Part shown: piece after piece, positions 1-5,665 of the stretch
Numbering within the stretch: the stretch's first letter is position 1
Layout: each line of letters starts with the position of its first letter
Assembly (NCBI GenBank): GCA_030537915.1
Contig: JAUNUZ010000054.1
Coordinates: forward strand, 1 to 9,916
DNA from: Micrococcales bacterium
GTDB lineage: Bacteria; Actinomycetota; Actinomycetes; Actinomycetales; Dermatophilaceae
Direction of reading: 5' to 3'
Length of the DNA stretch: 9,916 nt
Translations under genes and position numbers: made by a program
The notes under the pieces: generated by a model
Seen by the model: the letters and a program-made list of their open reading frames with translations, nothing else
What the model was told of the DNA's origin: nothing
Databases searched by the model: none

Positions 1-41
1 GGATCCTGGGCTTCGCCGCCCTTCGCAGGCTGCAGGCGTGA
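1..41 (+). CDS. Possible C-terminal tail of an upstream gene (partial)
   Basis: Reading the plus strand from base 3 gives the short hydrophobic-then-basic tail ILGFAALRRLQA followed by TGA at 39-41. A membrane-type helix ending in Arg residues would suit the C-terminus of a membrane protein. The stop is followed at once by a GC-rich stem-loop (42-61), which fits a gene end. Only 12 residues are visible, so no family can be named. It could equally be a chance open frame in GC-rich DNA. Confidence 0.25.
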   Translation, partial: ILGFAALRRLQA

Positions 42-61
42 CGCCGCTCCTGGGTGCGGCG
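42..61 (+). terminator. Candidate stem-loop just after the upstream stop codon
   Basis: CGCCGC (42-47) pairs perfectly with GCGGCG (56-61) around an 8-nt loop and starts directly after the TGA at 39-41. No T-run follows, so it would be a weak or T-less terminator at best. The same 3' arm can instead pair with 11-19 to form a longer 9-bp stem. Confidence 0.25.
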
Positions 62-297
62 AAGGCCCGTTCCATCCGTCCCCCATCACCCCTTCCGCGC
101 GCGTCCACCCGGCTCTGCTGGCCCGACGCACTCGTTGTCCCCACAGCCTTCCCTGCTGCCCACCCGCCAGCTCGCCGCAACCGATTAGCGCACCGGACGC
201 CCGCCAGCTCGCGTGGCCGCTCCGTTAACAGTCAGTTGTTTAGTGCTTGACCGATAGCGAACCGACACTGTCTGTGCGGCTTGCGTGAGTTGGGTGC
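62..297. other. Intergenic stretch without a supported gene
   Basis: No frame here shows a start with a ribosome binding site or a recognisable protein. Two things are visible. A 13-base direct repeat, cccgccagctcgc, occurs at 163-175 and 200-212. A patch at about 222-250 is clearly AT-richer than its surroundings and contains GTTAAC and a TTGACC element (247-252). The AT-rich patch may be regulatory, but I cannot assign a -10/-35 pair with acceptable spacing. The stretch lies downstream of the minus-strand haemoglobin gene, which has no clear terminator in it. Confidence 0.4.
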
Positions 298-723
298 TCA
301 CATCCGATGAGCCGGGGCCGGCTGGCCTTCCTCGGAGTTGACCATCGACCAGGCCGCGCGCGTCAGGTAGTCGCGCAGGGTTGCGTCCAGGTGCGGGTCG
401 AGCCCGTGCCGCGGACCCACGATGTCGATTCCGGCCAGCATGTGGTGCAGCCAGGCATCGCGCATCCGCGGCGTCACGGCATACGGGAAGTGCCGCATCC
501 GCAAACGTGGGTGTCCGCGGGAGTCCGAGTACGTACTCGGACCGCCCCAGTACTGCTCGAGGAACAGCAGCAGCCGCTCCTGCGCCGGCGCGAGATCCTC
601 CTCGGGATACATCGAGCGAAGCTCGGCGTCGTCGGCTACCCCGCGGTAGAACTCCGCGACGAGATCGTCGAAGAACGCGTGCCCACCCATGGCCTCGAAG
701 TACGTCACCTGCTGTTCGCTCAC
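298..723 (-). CDS. glbO: Group II truncated haemoglobin (trHbO type)
   Basis: A 2-on-2 globin that binds haem and O2; in actinobacteria the group is linked to O2 handling and protection from reactive oxygen and nitrogen species. The 141-residue product aligns through its core with mycobacterial GlbO (blocks YPEEDLA, FLEQYWGGP, RGHPRLRMRH). The key residues are present: B10 Tyr26, CD1 Tyr39, proximal F8 His78 and G8 Trp91, equivalent to Tyr23, Tyr36, His75 and Trp88 of the M. tuberculosis protein. A polar tail of about 10 residues ends the protein. I chose the GTG at 723 because GAGAGG (737-732) lies 8 nt before it; the in-frame GTG at 729 would leave only 2 nt. An MscS gene ends 180 nt upstream on the same strand, so co-transcription is possible but not shown. 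A 20-bp palindrome falls at about residues 61-67. Family certain; exact start likely. Confidence 0.95.
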   Translation of the reverse strand: MSEQQVTYFEAMGGHAFFDDLVAEFYRGVADDAELRSMYPEEDLAPAQERLLLFLEQYWGGPSTYSDSRGHPRLRMRHFPYAVTPRMRDAWLHHMLAGIDIVGPRHGLDPHLDATLRDYLTRAAWSMVNSEEGQPAPAHRM

Positions 724-903
724 GCCCACATCCTCTCAGAGGCGCCGTCGCGCCGGCATCGACGCCTCGGCGCACGGGTCCGGCGTCCTCGACCGCGATC
801 AGCTGCTCGCCATCGCTCGTCACGCGCCTGGTTGATCGGCGTCTGGTGTGCACCGTCGCGGGCCAGCTGAGTTGCCTGGCGTTCTCCCTTCCCGATGGCC
901 CGT
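724..903 (-). other. Leader region between the mscS-like gene and glbO
   Basis: This 180-bp gap separates two minus-strand genes. Just after the channel stop, an inverted repeat of 7 bp (TGGCCCG at 896-902 and CGGGCCA at 859-865) encloses about 30 nt. It has no T-run and is a poor terminator. Near glbO there is an 8-codon candidate upstream ORF (759-736, ATG to TGA, peptide MPARRRL). It has GAGG 5 nt before its ATG, and its stop TGA abuts the glbO Shine-Dalgarno. No convincing promoter was seen. Confidence 0.3.
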
Positions 904-1971
904 TCAGGTGTTGGTCGGTGGCATCACATTGGGCGGTTTGCTCGTCGGGTCGGCCTCGATGAAGCCGGGCATGAGGATCGGGCCGCGAATGCCGGCCTTG
1001 GCCAGAGCCATCTGACCGCGTTCGCGGATGTCGCGTTGGACACCCCAATGTTTGTTGGGCGCGCACTTGCCGAAGACGCGGATCGTCATGGTGCCCCCCG
1101 ACATTGACTCCACTCCGGCGACGGTCGGCTCCTCCAGGAGTGCCTTACGCCACCTGGGATCCTCCTGCATCCCGTCGACGACCTTGCCCAAGACGGCGGT
1201 GACCTTTGCGGGGTCCTCGTCGATGGCGACCGGGAAGTCGATGGTGGCCGTCTGCCATCCCTGGGATCGGTTCGCGATGCGCACGATCTCCCCATTGCGG
1301 ACGTACCACACGACGCCCGTGAGATCACGCAGTCGGGTAGTGCGCAGCGAGACCTCTTCGACCGTGCCGACGACCTCTCCTGTGTCGATGAGGTCGCCGA
1401 CGCCGTACTGGTCCTCGACGATCATGAACATGCCCGAGAGGAAGTCCTTGACAAGGCTTTGCGCTCCGAATCCGAGAGCAACTCCGCCGACGCCGGCCGA
1501 CGCGAGTACCGGGGCCATATTGAGGCCGAGTTCCTGACCGATCATGAGTACGGCGATGCCCCAGATGACGACAGACGCGATGCTGCGCAGAACCGAACCG
1601 AGCGTCTCCACGCGCTGTCGTTGCCGTTCGTTGTCGACGAGGCCAGACCGGGTGAGCAACTTGGCGGCCCTGCGGGCGCCGCGGCGCATCACCGGCAGCT
1701 CCATCGTCGGCACCGGTTCCACGACTTGGATCGTGCCGGAGTCCGTCACCGTCTGCTTACGCGCGATGAGCGACCTGACCAGGACGTTGATGCTGCGGTG
1801 CAGCAGCCAACGCGAGATCGTCGCGATCGCGATGATGAGCAGGATGTGCAACGGGGCGTTGAGGAACCAGTTCCACGTCTGCTCCCAACTCAGGGTGCCC
1901 AGCTTGTTCAGGTTGCTCAGGGCAGCAAAAGGGTCGGTGGTTCGCGACGAGGACGAGCGCATGCCGCTCAT
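904..1971 (-). CDS. Small-conductance mechanosensitive channel, MscS family
   Basis: Inner-membrane channel that opens under membrane tension and releases solutes during hypo-osmotic shock. The 355-residue product has a polar N-terminus, a hydrophobic helix at about 39-58 and a linker with basic and acidic stretches (about 59-122). A second helix lies at about 124-146, followed by the pore helix and its extension at about 152-185. The pore segment carries the family pattern ASAGVGGVALGFGAQSLVKD (157-176), with small residues packed along one face. The MscS beta domain follows (WYVRNGEIVRIANRS at 222-236), then a C-terminal alpha/beta domain to about 340. It is somewhat longer than E. coli MscS because of the linker between the first two helices. 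Start: ATG at 1971 or the in-frame ATG at 1962. Neither has a good Shine-Dalgarno, so a leaderless or weak start is possible. It diverges from malQ across 156 bp and precedes glbO on the same strand. Confidence 0.93.
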   Translation of the reverse strand: MSGMRSSSSRTTDPFAALSNLNKLGTLSWEQTWNWFLNAPLHILLIIAIATISRWLLHRSINVLVRSLIARKQTVTDSGTIQVVEPVPTMELPVMRRGARRAAKLLTRSGLVDNERQRQRVETLGSVLRSIASVVIWGIAVLMIGQELGLNMAPVLASAGVGGVALGFGAQSLVKDFLSGMFMIVEDQYGVGDLIDTGEVVGTVEEVSLRTTRLRDLTGVVWYVRNGEIVRIANRSQGWQTATIDFPVAIDEDPAKVTAVLGKVVDGMQEDPRWRKALLEEPTVAGVESMSGGTMTIRVFGKCAPNKHWGVQRDIRERGQMALAKAGIRGPILMPGFIEADPTSKPPNVMPPTNT

Positions 1972-2127
1972 TGTGTCGTGGCGGACTGGTCACGCCCTGG
2001 ACGCGCAGGAGGAATCTGGTTGATCTGGAGGCGCCCCCGGGATGCACGGAGGTCGACTACCGGCGATGAAGTGCGGGCATAGGATCGGGGGCGCTGCTCA
2101 ACCTGCCCGCGCCTCGAAAGGTCCGTC
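1972..2127. promoter_or_regulatory. Divergent control region between the MscS gene and malQ
   Basis: This gap must hold the start signals of both divergent genes. On the plus strand TAGGAT (2080-2085) fits a TANNNT -10 element. The nearest -35-like hexamer (TCGACT, 2053-2058) is 21 nt away, so pairing is doubtful. The malQ ribosome site GAAAGG (2116-2121) lies 6 nt before its GTG. No comparable -10 stands out on the minus strand. A candidate small ORF (2020-2082) lies inside this region. Confidence 0.35.
2020..2082 (+). CDS. Candidate small ORF with a perfect Shine-Dalgarno ahead of malQ
   Basis: AGGAGG (2007-2012) is followed after 7 nt by TTG (2020-2022) and a 20-codon frame ending in TAG (2080-2082). 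The predicted peptide is very basic, with six Arg residues, two of them encoded by the uncommon codon AGG. It has no run of one amino acid that would mark it as a classical attenuation leader, and no family is recognised. Against it: a TTG start, no promoter seen upstream, and overlap of its stop with the only -10-like element for malQ. Treat it as a candidate only. Confidence 0.2.
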   Translation: MIWRRPRDARRSTTGDEVRA

Positions 2128-4293
2128 GTGACGACCCACGCCCCCTCGACCGCCCTCGCCGACCTGGCCCGCGTCCATGGCGTCGCGACCGAGTACTGGG
2201 ATTGGCAGGGCCGCCACGTGATCGTCTCGGCGCAGACTATTCGGCTGGTCCTGGGCGCGCTCGGCGTCCCCGTCGAGTCCGATGCCGACGCCCGGGCGGA
2301 GCTGCAGGAGGCCGCTTTGCGTCCCTGGCGCCGCCGAGTCCCGGGCTTCACCATGCAGCGCAGCGGATCGGCCACGCTGGTCCGTGTGCACGTGCTCGAC
2401 GGCGCCGCGGTCTCCGCCTGGGTCGAGCTGGAGAACTGGGGTGGCCGCCGCGAGCTCGGCCAGACCAACGACTGGGTGGACCCGTGCTGGGTCGACGGGG
2501 CCCTCGTCGGAGTCGCCACCTTCGAGTTGCCCGCGGACTTGCCGCTGGGTTGGCACACGCTCTACGCGCACATCCCCGACGTCGAGGCACCGCAGACCGG
2601 CGTGGTGGTCGTCGTCCCCGAGGAGCTCACGCTGCCCGATGCGGTCGCCAAAGACGGCGCCTGGGGCCTCATGACGCAGATGTACTCGGTGCGGTCGCGC
2701 CACTCCTGGGGTGTGGGAGATCTAGGGGATCTTGCAGACATGGCGGTCTGGTCGGCCCGCGACCTCGGCGCGGACTTCACGCTCATCAACCCCGTGCACG
2801 CCGCGGAATTCTCGACTCCGATGGAGCCCTCGCCATATCTGCCGACCTCGCGTCGGTTCGTCAACCCTCTCTACGTCCGGGTCGAGGACATCCCCGAGGT
2901 GGCCTATCTGGAGCCGGACGTGCGTGCCCGTGTCGAGAGGCTGGCCGCACAGGCGCGCCTGGCGAACGCCTCCGATCGGATCGAGCGCGATCCGACGTGG
3001 AAGGCCAAAAAGGAGGCCCTGCGCCTCGTCTTCGCACAGCCCCGGACGGCGCGCCGCCAGTCCGCATTCGAGGCGTTCTGCGAACGCGAGGGCGACGGGT
3101 TGCTCGACTATGCGACGTGGTGCGTCCTCCACGACCACCACACGGCCCCGTGGCCGCAGGACTTGCAGGACCGCCGCTCGGCTGCGGTCGAGGCGGAGCG
3201 CGAGAAACACCACGACGACGTCGTCTTCGTCATGTGGTGCCAGTGGATCGTCGACGGTCAGCTTGCCGCCGTCCAGCGCGAGTCGCGCGAGGCTGGAATG
3301 ACGCTAGGGGTGGTCCAGGACCTCGCGGTCGGGGTGCACCCGCAGGGCGCCGATGCCTGGAGCTTGGGCGACACGCTCGCCTGCGGCGTTACCGTCGGGG
3401 CTCCGCCGGACCCCTACAACCAGCGCGGTCAGGACTGGAGCCAACCCCCGTGGCGACCGGACCGGCTCGAGGAGTCCGGTTATGTCCCTTTCCGGGACAT
3501 GATCAGAGCCGCGCTTCGGCATTCCGGCGGGCTGCGCATCGATCACATCATCGGGCTCTTCCGGCTCTGGTGGGTGCCGCAGGGTCATGATGCGATAGAC
3601 GGCACCTACGTGCGCTTCGACCACGAGGCGCTGATCGGCATCCTCGTCCTCGAGGCGCACCGCTCCGACGCCCTCATCGTCGGGGAGGATCTGGGCACGG
3701 TTGAGCCGTGGGTGCGTGACTACCTGGCCGGGCGCGGCGTGCTCGGCACATCGATCCTGTGGTTCGAGCGACACCAGGACGGTTCCCCGCGCCGACCGGA
3801 GGAGTACCGCAGCCTCTGCCTGGCCTCGGTGACGACCCATGATCTGCCGCCCGCGGCCGGCTACCTCACCGGTGAGCACATTCGCGTCCGTGACGAGCTC
3901 GGGGTGTTCACCCGGCCGCTGGAGGTGGAGCGCAAGGAGGACGAGGCCGGCCGCCTCGCGATGCTTCAGGCCCTTCGTGAGCGCGGCTTGCTCGACGACG
4001 TCCCCGACCTGAGCAATTGGTCAGACGCCGCGGTGGAGTTGCACCTCGAGCGCGTCGTCGAGGGCTTGTACCGCTACCTGTCGCGCTCGCCGGCGCTGCT
4101 GCTTGGGGTCTCGGTCCCGGACCTCGTCGGGGACCGCCGCACGATGAATCAACCGGGGACCAACGAGGAGTACCCCAACTGGCGGTTACCCCTCGCAGGC
4201 CCCGACGGGACTCCGGTGCTCCTGGAAGACCTCATGGCCTCGCGCTGGGCTCGGCGTCTGGCGCGCTGTGTCCACCGAGGGCGTCGCCGCTGA
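2128..4293 (+). CDS. malQ: 4-alpha-glucanotransferase (amylomaltase, GH77)
   Basis: Cytoplasmic disproportionating enzyme that transfers alpha-1,4-glucan segments between maltodextrins and releases glucose. The 721-residue product has the long actinobacterial form: an extra N-terminal region of about 165 residues (with ATEYWDWQGRHV near the start), then the GH77 barrel beginning around the GLMTQMYSVRSRHSWGVGDL block. All three catalytic carboxylates are in place: nucleophile Asp472 in RIDHIIG, acid/base Glu520 in VGEDLG, and stabiliser Asp572 in TTHDLP. The C-terminal block NEEYPNWRLPLAGPDG is also typical. Start: GTG at 2128 with GAAAGG 6 nt upstream. The gene stands alone on its strand, and its last 62 bp overlap the tail of the convergent transporter gene. 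Codon 687 is TTA, a rare codon in such GC-rich DNA. Glucan or maltose genes are not adjacent, so its regulation is not apparent. Confidence 0.97.
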   Translation: MTTHAPSTALADLARVHGVATEYWDWQGRHVIVSAQTIRLVLGALGVPVESDADARAELQEAALRPWRRRVPGFTMQRSGSATLVRVHVLDGAAVSAWVELENWGGRRELGQTNDWVDPCWVDGALVGVATFELPADLPLGWHTLYAHIPDVEAPQTGVVVVVPEELTLPDAVAKDGAWGLMTQMYSVRSRHSWGVGDLGDLADMAVWSARDLGADFTLINPVHAAEFSTPMEPSPYLPTSRRFVNPLYVRVEDIPEVAYLEPDVRARVERLAAQARLANASDRIERDPTWKAKKEALRLVFAQPRTARRQSAFEAFCEREGDGLLDYATWCVLHDHHTAPWPQDLQDRRSAAVEAEREKHHDDVVFVMWCQWIVDGQLAAVQRESREAGMTLGVVQDLAVGVHPQGADAWSLGDTLACGVTVGAPPDPYNQRGQDWSQPPWRPDRLEESGYVPFRDMIRAALRHSGGLRIDHIIGLFRLWWVPQGHDAIDGTYVRFDHEALIGILVLEAHRSDALIVGEDLGTVEPWVRDYLAGRGVLGTSILWFERHQDGSPRRPEEYRSLCLASVTTHDLPPAAGYLTGEHIRVRDELGVFTRPLEVERKEDEAGRLAMLQALRERGLLDDVPDLSNWSDAAVELHLERVVEGLYRYLSRSPALLLGVSVPDLVGDRRTMNQPGTNEEYPNWRLPLAGPDGTPVLLEDLMASRWARRLARCVHRGRRR

Positions 4294-5662
4294 GCCGCTG
4301 CTGGAGCGGATGCACGGGCAGGAGGAGAGCCAGCCCGAGGAGCAGCACGAGGATGATGCCGAGGATGCCCCAATACTGGGCATCGACGCCCGGGGCGACG
4401 GTTCGTCGTCCGAGCTCGATGGCGAGGGCGAACATCATCGGCGCGAGGAAGCTGACGGCTCGTCCTGTCGTGGCGTAGAGCCCGAAGACCTCACCCTCGT
4501 GCCCCTCGGGGATGAGCCGAGCCAGGAACGTGCGGGAGGCCGACTGGGCCGGGCCGACGAAGATGCACAGAATGAGCCCGAGAATCCAGAAAGCCGTCGG
4601 CCCCCGGTCGTGGAAGAAGAAGATGCCGAGCCCTGCAAGTGACATGCAGGTGAGGGACGCGACGATGACGTTCTTGGAGCCCAGGCGGTCGTCGAGGACG
4701 CCGAGGGAGATCGTGGCGATCCCCGCGACGATATTGGCGACGATCCCGAAGACGATGACCTGGCCCGCCGAGAAGCCGAACGTGCCCGCCGCGATGACTC
4801 CACCGAAGATGAAGACGCCCGCGAGCCCGTCGCGGAAGACCGCCGAGGCCATCAGGAAGTAGAGCGTGTGCGGGTTGGTGCGCCACAGGCCCGTGATCGT
4901 CCGCCACAGGGCCCGGTAGGTCGCGGCCAACCCGGACCTCGAGGGTCGCGCCGTGGACCCCTCGGCGCCGCCTCGATCACGCACGGTGACCAGAAGCGGG
5001 ATCGAGGACACGGCCAACCACGTTGCGGCGACGAGCATGGCGACCCGCACGTTCTGGCCGTCGGCCTTGGTCACACCGAACCAGCCGTGCTCGGGGTTGA
5101 TGAAGCCGACCACTAACAACGCGAGGAGGACGATGCCGCCGAGGTAGCCCGATCCCCACCCGATCCCGGAGATCCGCCCCATCGTGGCCGGGGTCGAGAT
5201 CCGCGTGAGCATCGCGTTGTACTGCACTCCCGCGAACTCGCTGAAGATGTTGCCGAGTCCTACCAGGGCCACCCCGAGCCAGAGAAAGGCGGGGTCGGGC
5301 CGTACGAAATAGAGGCAGGCCGAGCAGATGACGACGAGCACAGTGTTGACCCCGAGCCAGAACGTGCCCCGGCCGGCGCGGTCCGCGCGCTGACCGGTCA
5401 CCGGGGCGAGCAACGCGATGACCAACCCCGCGATCGTCAGCCCCAGGCCCAGGGTCGAGGAGGTCTCGTCCTTGGGTCCGAAGGAGGAGCTCGTCAGGTA
5501 GACGGTGAAGACGAAGGTTGTGATGACGGCGTTGAAGGCGGCCGACCCCCAGTCATACGCCGCCCACGCGAGAACAGGCCTGGTGAGGATTCGATCGCGC
5601 CGGGTCTTCGACCGGTGGCTCGGTGGGTGGCTCGGCGACGACGCCGATGGCTGCCGGCTCAT
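4232..5662 (-). CDS. MFS transporter, UMF1 / Atg22-like family
   Basis: A 476-residue integral membrane protein with about 12 predicted helices, the first at about 33-57 after a polar, basic N-terminus. Marks of the UMF1/Atg22-like branch are AYDWGSAAFNAVITTFVFTV (35-54), GIGWGSGYLGG (166-176) and GPAQSASRTFLARLIP (370-385). MFS motif-A-like loops lie at GQRADRAGRG (90-99) and DDRLGSK (324-330), at the start of each half. A charged central loop is at about 228-248. Substrates of bacterial members are poorly defined; yeast Atg22 exports amino acids from the vacuole, so an amino-acid or peptide-derived substrate is a guess helped by the position behind pepN. The ATG lies 3 nt after the pepN TAG with no clear Shine-Dalgarno of its own, which suggests translational coupling. 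The last 20 codons overlap convergent malQ. Codon 183 is TTA. Confidence 0.9.
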   Translation of the reverse strand: MSRQPSASSPSHPPSHRSKTRRDRILTRPVLAWAAYDWGSAAFNAVITTFVFTVYLTSSSFGPKDETSSTLGLGLTIAGLVIALLAPVTGQRADRAGRGTFWLGVNTVLVVICSACLYFVRPDPAFLWLGVALVGLGNIFSEFAGVQYNAMLTRISTPATMGRISGIGWGSGYLGGIVLLALLVVGFINPEHGWFGVTKADGQNVRVAMLVAATWLAVSSIPLLVTVRDRGGAEGSTARPSRSGLAATYRALWRTITGLWRTNPHTLYFLMASAVFRDGLAGVFIFGGVIAAGTFGFSAGQVIVFGIVANIVAGIATISLGVLDDRLGSKNVIVASLTCMSLAGLGIFFFHDRGPTAFWILGLILCIFVGPAQSASRTFLARLIPEGHEGEVFGLYATTGRAVSFLAPMMFALAIELGRRTVAPGVDAQYWGILGIILVLLLGLALLLPVHPLQQRLSGDALGGHSAPDAEPSARP

Positions 5663-5665
5663 CGA

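Noticed and set aside
1..6. GGATCC at the first base as a cloning or assembly junction
   Set aside because: The same hexamer occurs elsewhere in the window (within 1150-1165 and near 8710), and nothing else suggests vector sequence. It is probably coincidental.
247..269. TTGACC (247-252) with GACACT (264-269) as a plus-strand promoter
   Set aside because: The spacer is only 11 nt and the transcript would run antisense into glbO. Not credible as a normal sigma-70-type promoter.
185..1066. 293-codon minus-strand frame spanning glbO and the end of the MscS gene
   Set aside because: It overlaps two genes with clear family matches, and its own translation is low-complexity and basic.
2202..3590. 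Long open frame (462 codons) overlapping malQ in another plus-strand frame
   Set aside because: It lies wholly inside malQ, is extremely Arg/Pro/Gly-rich and has no family features. It is a typical GC-rich shadow.
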